Source of the DNA: a virus
IMG/VR virus record: IMGVR_UViG_3300035698_021381
Coordinates: 1-52,497 of that record
DNA: 52,497 nt
Strand: one strand, 5' to 3'
The notes below the pieces were generated by a model. That model was given only the letters and a program-made list of their open reading frames with translations. It did not search any database and was not told where the DNA came from. Every line of letters begins with the position of its first letter. Positions within the stretch are counted from its first letter, which is position 1. Shown one piece after another: positions 6,491 to 14,035 of this stretch. Both the position numbers and the translations under genes were made by a program.

Positions 6491-6724
6491 ATGGTTAATA
6501 TGGACAATATTCAAGATATAATATTTGAAAAACATTTGGGGGTGCCCCCAACAATAAAAATGCTAATATTAGAAGCTGTAGATGTTTTATTAACAGAGAT
6601 GAAAAAATTAAACGCAAACTTAGAAAATTTAAACAAAAACATGAACAAGCCTCAGTTTTTGCCAGATACATTAGGAAAAACTGAGGATGATTATAATGAA
6701 TATCTTAGAGAAACTAATGAATAA
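6491..6724 (+). CDS. Hypothetical coiled-coil protein (77 aa)
   Basis: A helical middle (EAVDVLLTEMKKLNANLENL) suggests a short coiled coil. AAAGGG lies upstream of the ATG. No motif recognised. It sits between members of the DVITNSS family. Confidence 0.6.
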   Translation: MVNMDNIQDIIFEKHLGVPPTIKMLILEAVDVLLTEMKKLNANLENLNKNMNKPQFLPDTLGKTEDDYNEYLRETNE

Positions 6725-6746
6725 AACTTAGAAAAAGGAATTTGAA

Positions 6747-7202
6747 ATGGGTAATACAAAAATAGAATTTAGAGTTGTGGATATTAAGCTGGTTGAGGAA
6801 GAGCAAATATATAATGTATCAGGCAAGTTGTCTGCTATAGATTTTGACCACACCCTTCATTGTGTGTTGGAGGGTAATGAACTTACTTTTATTAAGCATG
6901 TTAGGACCCCTTATAGATCGTATGATGAGAAATTATTTACATCTGTATTAGAAGCTACTGATAATGTGTTAATACAAGAGGGTTTGGTGTCAGCTTCAGG
7001 TCAAAACTTTATTGACAAAATAAAAAATATGAGGGATTTTAATATAAATCCTAGTCTTAAGGTTGTCATTGATGTAGATGTTAAAAATGCGTTCTTACAT
7101 CTCGTAGATAGATTAGATGATATAAATGAATTGGGAATTTTTATGAAATGTGAATTAGATAAGTTTAATGGTCTTATGAAGGAGGATTGTGATGGAGTTT
7201 AA
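6747..7202 (+). CDS. Hypothetical protein (151 aa)
   Basis: Mixed alpha/beta composition with alternating hydrophobic strands (KIEFRVVDIKLVEEEQIYNV). AAAAAGGAA lies just before the ATG. No motif or membrane helix seen. Its last 11 nt overlap the start of the next DVITNSS copy, whose GGAGG lies inside this gene, so translation is probably coupled. Confidence 0.7.
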   Translation: MGNTKIEFRVVDIKLVEEEQIYNVSGKLSAIDFDHTLHCVLEGNELTFIKHVRTPYRSYDEKLFTSVLEATDNVLIQEGLVSASGQNFIDKIKNMRDFNINPSLKVVIDVDVKNAFLHLVDRLDDINELGIFMKCELDKFNGLMKEDCDGV

Positions 7203-7773
7203 AAGTCATAGTTCGGTTGACGTTATAACAAATTCATCTACTGTAATATTTACATATACAGATAACTCTGTTGAACCAGCTAAAGAGTTAATTAACTCTT
7301 TTTTAAAACTTTATTGTGTAACCGCTAGAGCCGAAGACATCTTCAAGTTTATAGTTTTGTGTGAGGAGCCTGAAAATTACTATCTATATCTAAATGAGGA
7401 TGTATTAGAGCCTTTATATACTGATTATGAGATGAAAGACATGAGTAGGTATGAAAACATTTTAATAAATTATGACGAGTTTTTAAAAAGAAGTGGTATC
7501 AAAAACAAGGAACAGTTCAAGTTCATGTTTAATTTTAAAACAATTTTTAGTTTAAACAGGCATGTCGAGGCATTGTACAAAGATATATCAGAAGGCGTAG
7601 AAGAAAAGCCAGCTTGGTTTAAAGTAGTTGAAGAGTCAGAAACCTGGCATGAGTATTATAGGCCTCCAACAAGATTATTTATAGTTCCTAAAGATGATAG
7701 GTATAAAGAGATAGCTAAAAAACTAGAAAAGTTTTTATATAGTACTAGTTCAGAAGCAACTAATGGATGGTAA
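7192..7773 (+). CDS. DVITNSS-family protein, copy 3
   Basis: Intact 193-residue member: KSHSSVDVITNSSTVIFTYT at the start, SVEPAKELINSFLK, then EEKPAWFKVVEESE around residues 140-153, and PKDDRYKEIAKKLEKFLYS at the end. ATG 7192 is chosen over GTG 7189 because GGAGG (7181-7185) is 6 nt away. About 45 residues longer than copy 1, through an acidic insertion in the middle. Unknown function. Confidence 0.75.
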   Translation: MEFKSHSSVDVITNSSTVIFTYTDNSVEPAKELINSFLKLYCVTARAEDIFKFIVLCEEPENYYLYLNEDVLEPLYTDYEMKDMSRYENILINYDEFLKRSGIKNKEQFKFMFNFKTIFSLNRHVEALYKDISEGVEEKPAWFKVVEESETWHEYYRPPTRLFIVPKDDRYKEIAKKLEKFLYSTSSEATNGW

Positions 7774-7794
7774 ATAAAAGGGATCTAATATAAT

Positions 7795-8070
7795 ATGGAT
7801 AAAAAATTAACAGAATATACAGAGGAAGAGTTAGAGAATGAGTTAAAGCTAAGGAAGAATGATAATAACTTTCCTAAAAAACTTGATAAATATGATTTAA
7901 AAGATTTGGAAGAGATTTGTAAAGAGTATTTAAATAAAGTTAGAAAGGGTATTGTTATAGGTAATGAATCAAATTATTATATAGTTGAATGTGCAATTGA
8001 AACTATTTATGGTGAAAAGATTTGGGATTGGATTAATCTAATTCAATCCCAATGTAATGGGCAAGAATAA
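7795..8070 (+). CDS. Hypothetical protein (91 aa)
   Basis: Highly charged N-terminal helix (KLTEYTEEELENELKLRKND), then LEEICKEYLNKVRKG and a Trp-rich end (GEKIWDWINLIQSQ). The ribosome site is weak (AAAGGGATC about 14 nt before the ATG). No motif recognised. Confidence 0.6.
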   Translation: MDKKLTEYTEEELENELKLRKNDNNFPKKLDKYDLKDLEEICKEYLNKVRKGIVIGNESNYYIVECAIETIYGEKIWDWINLIQSQCNGQE

Positions 8071-8109
8071 ATTTTAAATAAAAAGGAAAGAAACTATTAA
8101 GAAACTATT

Positions 8110-8529
8110 ATGAAAATATTATTAGAAAATAAGTCGAAAGACCTAATGGGTTATGGGTATGACTTTAGTAGAGGAATAAAAACTGTTTTTTGTGGATTAG
8201 AAGCACACTTAGAATATACTGGAGAGTCTAAAGGAGAATTAAAATTAAGGTTAAACGATGATAACGCTATAGCATTGTGTACAGCATACTTCACATATGT
8301 CGTCTCAAAGCCTTTAGAGATAGAAATAATAGATAAACAGTTTAAAAAGAAATTAATTTTCTATTGTGATGAGTGTTTGCGAATGATTAACCCAGAGGAG
8401 GTTAGATTAAAATTTAATAAAATAAAGATGGTGGACTTTCTTGATGGCCATAAAAACTCTAGAAAAGATGAGTTAAATAGAAAAGAATTATTAGAAGGTT
8501 TAAAAATGATCATGGAGGGTATAGCATGA
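8110..8529 (+). CDS. Hypothetical protein (139 aa)
   Basis: The N-terminus MKILLENKSKDL resembles the 3946 product. One CxxC (FYCDECLRM) lies about two thirds along. It ends in a helix (KELLEGLKMIMEG). Its TGA overlaps the ATG of the next gene (ATGA), so the two are coupled. Function unknown. Confidence 0.7.
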   Translation: MKILLENKSKDLMGYGYDFSRGIKTVFCGLEAHLEYTGESKGELKLRLNDDNAIALCTAYFTYVVSKPLEIEIIDKQFKKKLIFYCDECLRMINPEEVRLKFNKIKMVDFLDGHKNSRKDELNRKELLEGLKMIMEGIA

Positions 8530-9092
8530 TATTTAAAATCCACAGTTTTATAGACGTTATAACAAATTCTTCAACAGAGATATTTAATTACTGTTCGGGC
8601 AGTGTAGAACCAGCTAAGCTTCTTCTTAATGAGATAATTAAAGTCTTTGGTTATGATGGTGATTATACAAAATATTTCTATGTTTATGCCACTATTGATG
8701 GTTGGGATGTTAATACTGGCCCTATTGCGTATGAAGAAGGATATATAAATTATATTCATGATAATTTATATTGTTTATATGATGATTATAGCCACTTCAA
8801 TGAGGATTCTGGATTAGAATACAGGGCTACAAGCGATATAAATTTTATCTTTTGTGTGAGCAACTGGGATGAAACATTACAACGTTTACATAAAGATCTG
8901 CGTAAAGTTAAACTAGGTTTAATAGAAAAGCCTGAGTGGATGGAAGTGGTAGAAAATTTGATAATTAATGAAGATGAGGATCCAAGAAGTATAAATTTAG
9001 CAATAGAAGCGAAAGATAAGAAGTTTGAACCTCTTTGTAAAAAACTAAAACAGTTTTTATATAGCATTGATAAAAATACTGTACAGATGTAA
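8526..9092 (+). CDS. DVITNSS-family protein, copy 4
   Basis: Intact 188-residue member: KIHSFIDVITNSSTEIF at residues 4-20, SVEPAKLLLNEIIK, IEKPEWMEVVENL near residue 140, and AKDKKFEPLCKKLKQFLYS at the C-terminus. It starts inside the previous gene (ATGA overlap). The central domain is the most variable part compared with copies 1, 3 and 5. Confidence 0.75.
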   Translation: MIFKIHSFIDVITNSSTEIFNYCSGSVEPAKLLLNEIIKVFGYDGDYTKYFYVYATIDGWDVNTGPIAYEEGYINYIHDNLYCLYDDYSHFNEDSGLEYRATSDINFIFCVSNWDETLQRLHKDLRKVKLGLIEKPEWMEVVENLIINEDEDPRSINLAIEAKDKKFEPLCKKLKQFLYSIDKNTVQM

Positions 9093-9102
9093 GGATAAAA
9101 TC

Positions 9103-9698
9103 ATGATATATTCTGAAATAAAGTTTCACAGTTTTATAGACGTTATAACAAATTCTTCTAATGAGATATTTACATTTTCAGGTAATTGTGTTAAACCTGC
9201 TAAAGAGCTTTTGAAAAGTATTTTTAAAAGTGTAGACCTAAACTAGATGTAGATAAAGATATAGTGGTGTCCTGTTTATTTTCAGATTTAATTTCGTATA
9301 CAGATATGATTTGGAGATATATTTATAATTACACAGATCTTGAGAAGATACTTCAGGGTAAAGAACGAAAATGGATAAGTAAGCGTAATGTTAAAATTGC
9401 TAGAAATGCCATTTTAAAAAATAAAAAAGGTTTTTCAATATTCTTTGAAAAGAAAAACTGGGATTATGAAGACGTGAAAGATTACATCTCTGACGTTTGC
9501 CAGTATGTTATCAAAGGTGCTTTTGATAAGCCTTCCTGGATGAAGATATTAGAGGATAATGTGTTTGACGAATATTATTCTAATCCAGAGTCTACTTGTA
9601 TACGTTTATATTCTGTAAAATCAGAACACCAGGAAATATTAGACAAGGTTGTAAAATTATTATATTCTACAAAGCATGTAACTTTTTTTTGTGGGTAG
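9103..9698 (+). pseudogene. DVITNSS-family protein, copy 5, frameshifted
   Basis: ATG 9103 encodes KFHSFIDVITNSSNEIFTFS and NCVKPAKELLKSIF, then meets TAG at 9244-9246. The rest (DKPSWMKILEDN, HQEILDKVVKLLYST) continues one frame back to 9698. The change must lie between about 9229 and 9245; adding one C or A in GACCTAAAC restores a full paralog. No canonical -1 slippery heptamer is present, so a mutation or base-call loss is more likely than programmed frameshifting. Confidence 0.65.
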
Positions 9699-9740
9699 CA
9701 TAACCCTATTAAAAAACAATGAGGTTTTAAAAGAAATGTC

Positions 9741-9769
9741 TTGACAAGGGTTGTTAATTTTGTTATAAT
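9741..9769 (+). promoter_or_regulatory. Consensus sigma70 promoter of the RNA cluster
   Basis: TTGACA (9741-9746), 17-bp spacer, TATAAT (9764-9769). The first RNA element starts 12 nt downstream. Confidence 0.85.
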
Positions 9770-9780
9770 GGGGGTATAAT

Positions 9781-9843
9781 TCCAGGTGGTGTAATCAGAA
9801 GCGTAATAGGATTTGGTCCTATTGGTACGAGTCTTGTCCTGGA
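9781..9843 (+). tRNA. Degenerate tRNA-Gln(UUG)-like RNA
   Basis: TCCAGG pairs with CCTGGA (6 bp). A good anticodon arm ATAGG-ATTTGGT-CCTAT gives anticodon TTG (Gln) at loop positions 34-36. The D region GGTGTAATCAGAAGC is short and lacks the usual GG. A T-loop-like TACGAGT is present, but its stem is poor. Total 63 nt against about 72 for a normal tRNA-Gln, with no CCA. It may be a worn tRNA or one with unusual arms; the promoter and position argue that it is transcribed. Confidence 0.45.
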
Positions 9844-9853
9844 AATATTTTTT

Positions 9854-9967
9854 GAGAATAGTAAATAGGTTGCCTGTCACTACATGGAAGCCCGATTCAT
9901 TTTAGGCGAAGGATGACTTCGAATATATTCCTTACATAGACAGCATAGTTCGACTCTATGTATTCTC
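9854..9967 (+). tRNA. Long tRNA-like RNA (114 nt) with acceptor and T arm
   Basis: GAGAATA (9854-9860) pairs perfectly with TATTCTC (9961-9967). The T arm CATAG-TTCGACT-CTATG (9944-9960) is perfect. Instead of normal D and anticodon arms the middle holds about 83 nt with CTGTC/GACAG and an inner hairpin CGAAG-GATGA-CTTCG. The layout (tRNA-like ends, long replaced centre) recalls the tRNA-like domain of tmRNA, though far shorter and without a visible tag frame. It could also be a tRNA with an insertion. No anticodon assigned. Confidence 0.45.
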
Positions 9968-9977
9968 TTTTCGGCTA

Positions 9978-10092
9978 TTAGCGTGGTCGTGAAATAAAGT
10001 GTGTGTGTAAATCATATTCAGATTTTGATTTGAAAAGAGGTTTGGTCTCCAAAAATGGTAAGAGGGTTCTTTACACATTTAACCCACGCTAA
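9978..10092 (+). ncRNA. Structured RNA closed by a 9-bp stem
   Basis: TTAGCGTGG (9978-9986) pairs with CCACGCTAA (10084-10092). Inside, TGTGTAAA (10004-10011) pairs with TTTACACA (10070-10077), and smaller hairpins such as TTTGG-TCT-CCAAA fill the centre. This nested rod is followed by a weak terminator and then the radical SAM gene. It could be a riboswitch or leader for that gene, or a separate small RNA. No known family recognised. Confidence 0.5.
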
Positions 10093-10105
10093 TCTTATTA
10101 TGGTG

Positions 10106-10121
10106 AGGCTAAGCCTTTTTT
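10106..10121 (+). terminator. Probable weak intrinsic terminator
   Basis: AGGC-TAA-GCCT followed by a T-run. The stem is short (4 bp), so partial readthrough into the gene at 10141 is likely. It sits 14 nt after the structured RNA. Confidence 0.45.
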
Positions 10122-10140
10122 ATGTATAAAGGAAAAAATT

Positions 10141-10998
10141 ATGAAATGTAGATGTTTTCCTGATAAAAATTACAAATCTTTCTTTTTCAATGGCAAAACG
10201 ATAAGAATAGCTTTAGATCCTAAAAAAGAAATTTCTGAGTTAGATTATCCTGAGTTTTATGATGTGAAGATAACTAATAAATGTGATGGAAAATGTCCTT
10301 ATTGTTATATGGATTCAAAACCCAACAAGAATCATGTAGAAGATCTTGTTGAGAAAATAAAAAGTTTCTTTGGTAAATTTGATGATAACCAGAAGCCTTT
10401 TCAGGTGGCTTACGGAGGAGGTGAGCCAACAGAGCATCCTGATTTTGAGGAATGCTTACGCGCCTCCCATGAGTTAGACATTGTTCCTAATTACACCACT
10501 AACGGAATGTTTATACGATATGGTGAGGATAAAGTAAGATCTATTATAGAAGCTACGGAAAAGTATAGCCAAGGTGTTGCTATAAGTTGTCATCCGCATT
10601 TAGTAGAATACTGGACTAAAGCAGCAAAGCTTTTTGTAGATAAGAAGGTCAAATTAAACTTTCATATTATAATATCTGATAAAGAGTCTTGCGATGATTT
10701 TAGAAAGATTTATAACACCTGGCACAAAGATGTTGATTATTTCGTGTTATTACCTTACAGTGATCAAGGTCGTGGTGATGCTAAAGAGAATGAATTAGAT
10801 TGGGATTATCTATGCTCAATTATGCCAGACAATGTCCAACAAGTAGCCTTCGGAGCAAATTTTTATCCTTTTCTTTGTAAGGATAGGAATAAATTTAAGG
10901 TTAGCTTGTATGAGCCAGAGAGTATGTCAAAGTACCTAGATATGACGAATATGAAACTTTATAATAGTAGTTTTAGTGTTGAGGAAGAGGAAAAATGA
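10141..10998 (+). CDS. Radical SAM enzyme
   Basis: 285 residues. The [4Fe-4S] motif CxxxCxxC is C48-DGK-C52-PY-C55, followed by the SAM-binding YGGGEPTEHPDF near residue 90 and the usual alternating strands of a partial TIM barrel. A short CRC near the N-terminus may be structural. The substrate cannot be read; it lacks an obvious SPASM or twitch Cys cluster. It ends in an ATGA overlap with a zinc-ribbon gene, so the two are coupled and may work together. It is not NrdG, which is encoded separately at 20708. The gene follows the RNA cluster and may share its promoter. Radical SAM enzymes modify RNA, proteins or nucleotides; which applies here is unknown. Confidence 0.85.
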   Translation: MKCRCFPDKNYKSFFFNGKTIRIALDPKKEISELDYPEFYDVKITNKCDGKCPYCYMDSKPNKNHVEDLVEKIKSFFGKFDDNQKPFQVAYGGGEPTEHPDFEECLRASHELDIVPNYTTNGMFIRYGEDKVRSIIEATEKYSQGVAISCHPHLVEYWTKAAKLFVDKKVKLNFHIIISDKESCDDFRKIYNTWHKDVDYFVLLPYSDQGRGDAKENELDWDYLCSIMPDNVQQVAFGANFYPFLCKDRNKFKVSLYEPESMSKYLDMTNMKLYNSSFSVEEEEK

Positions 10999-11264
10999 AG
11001 CTATCCTTTGGCCCTAAATATTGTGAAAAATGTGGTGATTTTTCTACTGTTGACTTCTATTGCATCATTTGTAAAAATGATAAACCTAGTTTTTATACGT
11101 TAGAAGATGATAAACGTTTAAAATGTTCTGTTTGTGGATCTGAATATGAACTTCTAAACAACGTTCAGTATGCCACTATCACTATGCAGGCAAATTGGAA
11201 ACTTATATCTATAAAACAATTTGGGTCTAAAAAGGAGATTGATAATGTTAACGATAATCATTGA
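10995..11264 (+). CDS. Zinc-ribbon protein (89 aa) coupled to the radical SAM gene
   Basis: Three CxxC pairs: KYCEKCGD, YCIICKND and KCSVCGSE within the first 55 residues, enough for at least one zinc ribbon plus an extra pair. It starts inside the stop of the radical SAM gene (ATGA). The C-terminus is basic and polar. It may be a partner or substrate adaptor of that enzyme; this is inferred from position only. Confidence 0.75.
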   Translation: MKLSFGPKYCEKCGDFSTVDFYCIICKNDKPSFYTLEDDKRLKCSVCGSEYELLNNVQYATITMQANWKLISIKQFGSKKEIDNVNDNH

Positions 11265-11454
11265 TATATTTATTATGGTTTCAATACTTTGTGCATTTTT
11301 CACAGCGGCGTACGTATGTAAAAAGATTATGGAAAATCTTTATTTTGACATTTTAGCCTATGCTTTAATAATAACGTTTTTGTTATTAGAATTATCATTT
11401 GTTTTTTTAAAATTTGTGCCAGACGTTATAATATATTATAAGTCTTTGTTTTAA
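11245..11454 (+). CDS. Tiny two-helix membrane protein
   Basis: 69 residues from ATG 11245 (AAAGGAG 7 nt upstream; an in-frame TTG at 11221 has no such site). Two membrane helices (IIIDIFIMVSILCAFFTAAY and ILAYALIITFLLLELSFVFL) and the ending PDVIIYYKSLF. The next gene ends PDIITYYKTFI, so the two are paralogs. It overlaps the end of the zinc-ribbon gene. Role unknown; an envelope protein or holin-like function is possible. Confidence 0.65.
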   Translation: MLTIIIDIFIMVSILCAFFTAAYVCKKIMENLYFDILAYALIITFLLLELSFVFLKFVPDVIIYYKSLF

Positions 11455-11466
11455 GGGTTTTGAAAA

Positions 11467-11697
11467 ATGTGGGCATTGATTTTAGATTTATTACTTTTAG
11501 TTATGGGAATACCTCTAGTTGTGCTTATTTTGATAGGTTTTATGAATATGATGATATATAAATTCATGAAGGGAACAACGATTAATGATGACCTGTTGTC
11601 ACTAATCTTTGTAATAGTTATAATTTTCGGAGGAATCATTTTTGTTATTGTTATATTAATCCCCGACATCATTACTTATTACAAAACTTTTATATAG
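11467..11697 (+). CDS. Tiny two-helix membrane protein, paralog of the 11245 gene
   Basis: 76 residues: two hydrophobic segments (about 4-26 and 44-66) separated by a short polar loop, with C-terminal PDIITYYKTFI matching its neighbour. Follows 12 nt after it. Duplication of small membrane genes is a recurring pattern in this phage. Confidence 0.65.
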   Translation: MWALILDLLLLVMGIPLVVLILIGFMNMMIYKFMKGTTINDDLLSLIFVIVIIFGGIIFVIVILIPDIITYYKTFI

Positions 11698-11711
11698 TCT
11701 TGGAGATAAAT

Positions 11712-11822
11712 ATGATTAGTATTTTGACCGACCTATTATTTTTGTTTATACTTTTTATAATGGCAACTATAGTTTTATATCTTAAAACTAAAAAAACTTA
11801 TAAGGACTCTTTAGATGATTAA
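11712..11822 (+). CDS. Single-helix membrane microprotein (36 aa)
   Basis: MISILTDLLFLFILFIMATI, then a charged tail (KTKKTYKDSLDD). GGAGATAAAT precedes the ATG. The microprotein at 21873 (MILTIIFIFLILF) has the same plan. Third in a run of membrane genes. Confidence 0.55.
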   Translation: MISILTDLLFLFILFIMATIVLYLKTKKTYKDSLDD

Positions 11823-11878
11823 TAAGCTAGATGTTAAATATGAAGGTTAATAAATATAAATTATAGAGGGTATATTAC

Positions 11879-12445
11879 ATGAGCTACTTAATTAGATCTA
11901 GTATAAAACAGGCTATAGCTGAAGGAAGAATTATTATAGATCCTTATGAGGACAGTCTTGTAAGTGTAAACAGTGTTGATGTTAGGTTAGGAGATCATCT
12001 CAAGGTTTATAAGCATAAAACTTTAGATATGAAAGGTGAAAATCCAACAAAAACAATTAAGATTCCAAAAACAGGATTTTGGATGTTACCACAACATTTT
12101 TATTTAGGAATCACTTTAGAACGAATAGCTACAGATTATTTTATACCAACTTTAGATGGGAAGAGTACAACAGCAAGGTTAAATGTAGGCATTCATGTTA
12201 CAGCAGGTCGTGGTGACATCGGGTGGGATGGTAACTTCACCTTAGAGATGTACGTTGTAGCCCACGATATAAAAATATATCCTGGAATGTTAATTGGACA
12301 AGTCTTTTTTGAGACTCCAGATAAGCAACCTTTACCAGAGGATTTATATTCTGGTAAATACCAAGGTTCAAGCGTTATAGTAGAAGGTCTTGCTTATAAA
12401 GATTTTAAGAAGTCAGAAAGGGTAAATAATGAAAAAGGAAATTAA
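11879..12445 (+). CDS. dcd: dCTP deaminase (Dcd/dUTPase superfamily)
   Basis: 188 residues, the normal length. Family signatures appear in order: NSVDVRLGD (residues 29-37), DGKSTTARLNVGIHVTAG near 98-115, then GDIGWDGNFTLEM with the catalytic-type Glu, and YSGKYQGS near the C-terminus, which in this family closes over the nucleotide. It deaminates dCTP to dUTP; some members also hydrolyse to dUMP, which then feeds thymidylate synthase. That fits ThyX 5 kb downstream. GAGGGTATATTAC precedes the ATG. Bifunctionality cannot be judged. Confidence 0.92.
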   Translation: MSYLIRSSIKQAIAEGRIIIDPYEDSLVSVNSVDVRLGDHLKVYKHKTLDMKGENPTKTIKIPKTGFWMLPQHFYLGITLERIATDYFIPTLDGKSTTARLNVGIHVTAGRGDIGWDGNFTLEMYVVAHDIKIYPGMLIGQVFFETPDKQPLPEDLYSGKYQGSSVIVEGLAYKDFKKSERVNNEKGN

Positions 12446-12542
12446 AGCTGAAATAAGAGATCTTTCTGAAAATATAAAATATTACATGGAACAAGAAAAA
12501 CTTAATAAAATTCTAACAAATATTATTAACGGTGAACCCTAA
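12429..12542 (+). CDS. Tiny charged protein (37 aa)
   Basis: MKKEIKAEIRDLSENIKYY, then EQEKLNKILTNIINGEP: a single charged helix. It overlaps the end of dcd by 17 nt with AGAAAGGGTAA as ribosome site, and ends 2 nt before the next gene. Function unknown. Confidence 0.5.
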   Translation: MKKEIKAEIRDLSENIKYYMEQEKLNKILTNIINGEP

Positions 12543-12544
12543 TA

Positions 12545-12988
12545 ATGTATAGGACAATATCGCGTCCTAACAACACAATAAAAGATTTAAAGAAGACCTT
12601 GTCTTTTGCTAAAAAGAATCTTTATATAACAGTTTATTCTTGCGGAGAGTTCGTTATGTATAGAACTCCTGAGGAATATGTAAACTCAAATTATAAAGAA
12701 CTTAACAGGTTTTTAGATGTTAAAACATTGAATATTGACATCATTGAAAAGAACATGGTTTTATCAGGTTCAATAAGGTGTTCTATGCCTATTACTGTCA
12801 AAGATTTTTTGTTGGTTTTAAATAATTATGATGACAGTCTTATTGTGGATGTTAATAACCCTTTGATGAGTTCTTTGTTTGAAACTATGATGGAGGTTTA
12901 TGATTCAGATGATTTTAGTATTCTTTCAGAACAAGATAAATTATTCTTAACGGAAAGAGGCAGATCTAAGATTTTAGTGATTCATTAA
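12545..12988 (+). CDS. Hypothetical protein (147 aa)
   Basis: Soluble alpha/beta protein with no recognised motif (SGSIRCSMPITVKDFLLVL). It follows the microprotein by 2 nt, so probably coupled. Confidence 0.65.
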   Translation: MYRTISRPNNTIKDLKKTLSFAKKNLYITVYSCGEFVMYRTPEEYVNSNYKELNRFLDVKTLNIDIIEKNMVLSGSIRCSMPITVKDFLLVLNNYDDSLIVDVNNPLMSSLFETMMEVYDSDDFSILSEQDKLFLTERGRSKILVIH

Positions 12989-12995
12989 AAAGGGA

Positions 12996-13337
12996 ATGAT
13001 AAAAGCCATGAAAAACAAATTTAATTTAGAACTTCTCAACAGATTTATTAAGATGTATTTAATAGATTATAATAAGTCCTATCCAATAACTATATTAGAA
13101 GAGAGTGAAAGTATATATATAGTAATAGAGGCTGAATTTTATGTTTGTAATTTTTATTTTTATTTTAAAAATGAAATTTTGGCGTGTGATTATAGCATAG
13201 AATCCATGGATACAACTAGTTATTGTATAACTTATAAACATAGATTTAAAAAAGATTATATTAAAAATTTTATAAGTGTTTCGAAGGATTTGATTGAAAA
13301 TTTGCATACTATTAAAAAAAATATTAAAGGGGTGTAA
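12996..13337 (+). CDS. Hypothetical protein (113 aa)
   Basis: Aromatic, beta-rich (YIVIEAEFYVCNFYFYFK) with a helical end. Either ATG 12996 or ATG 13008 could be the start; AAAAAGGGA is very close to the first and 12 nt from the second. No motif. Function unknown. Confidence 0.6.
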   Translation: MIKAMKNKFNLELLNRFIKMYLIDYNKSYPITILEESESIYIVIEAEFYVCNFYFYFKNEILACDYSIESMDTTSYCITYKHRFKKDYIKNFISVSKDLIENLHTIKKNIKGV

Positions 13338-13340
13338 ATA

Positions 13341-13555
13341 ATGTTTGGAATGATGAATGGATTACTGATCAAAATGATAAAACAACTATTATTAATGTTA
13401 TAGCACAGTCTTATAACAACAAACGTTTGTTGTTTTCAACTGATCTGTTAGAAAGATTAGAAAAAATAAAACCTGCTAATAAAGATTTATCAGAGTTTGT
13501 GTCAGATATTTTAGAAGATTATGTGGAAGATATACAAGCTGATAAGGATATATAA
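13341..13555 (+). pseudogene. Small gene frameshifted at its third codon
   Basis: ATG 13341 soon runs into TAG, but one frame back a clean frame reads WNDEWITDQNDKTTIINVIA, then LLERLEKIKPANKDLSEFVS and on to TAA 13553. It has no start codon of its own. One extra T in ATGTTTGG joins the two (M-F-W-N-D-E-W). About 71 residues, acidic, unrecognised. Confidence 0.55.
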
Positions 13556-13614
13556 AAAGCGAATAAAGATATATGTTGGATAGGCATGACTGGTGTAAAA
13601 CAGAAGGGTGGATT

Positions 13615-13998
13615 ATGAGTTCTGATGAACAAAAAACATTAAAATTGCTAAGTTTATTTTTTAGACATACGGCAGAGGAGTATGATTTTAATACGGTTAT
13701 AGTTAAAAATTATAAGGGATATGTTAAGTTATATATAAAAGAACTACAATATGATCTGTTTATAAAATTTAGTATTGTAGGAAAAACATTTAATTATGAA
13801 TCTATCTTATTTGATGGTGAGGATGATAATGTTGGAGAGTTTGTCATAAGAGAGAAAATAAAATTTGAAACTGATCCTTATTTTTCTTTTATTAATATTT
13901 TAGACGAAACTTTAAAAAGGTATTCTTTAATATTAGATGAGAATCTTGTTGGTGGCGTTATTAAGGCCATAGGATCTTCACTTTACGGGAAGGAGTGA
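13615..13998 (+). CDS. Hypothetical protein (127 aa)
   Basis: ATG 13615 is chosen because GAAGGGTGG lies just upstream; the in-frame ATG at 13573 lacks a ribosome site. Composition resembles the 12996 product (alternating aromatic strands, helical end), but I cannot show homology. Function unknown. Confidence 0.6.
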   Translation: MSSDEQKTLKLLSLFFRHTAEEYDFNTVIVKNYKGYVKLYIKELQYDLFIKFSIVGKTFNYESILFDGEDDNVGEFVIREKIKFETDPYFSFINILDETLKRYSLILDENLVGGVIKAIGSSLYGKE

Positions 13999-14021
13999 AC
14001 ACCATACTGGATGATGGTGTT
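13998..14021 (+). promoter_or_regulatory. Perfect 8-bp intergenic hairpin
   Basis: AACACCAT-ACTGGATG-ATGGTGTT starts at the last base of the preceding TGA and ends just before the AAAGGA ribosome site of the 14036 gene. There is no T-run, so it is not an intrinsic terminator. It may be an mRNA stabiliser, processing site or translational control element. Confidence 0.45.
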
Positions 14022-14035
14022 ATAAAGGATAAATT

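Noticed and set aside
6030-9698. Programmed -1 frameshifting in the two broken DVITNSS copies
   Set aside because: No canonical X-XXY-YYZ slippery site with a downstream structure lies in the permitted windows, and in the 9103 copy the -1 frame contains a TAA just upstream of the needed shift.
9854-9967. Standard tRNA with long variable arm, or a tmRNA
   Set aside because: No consistent D arm or anticodon arm could be drawn, and it is far too short and has no tag frame for a tmRNA; I kept it as tRNA-like only.
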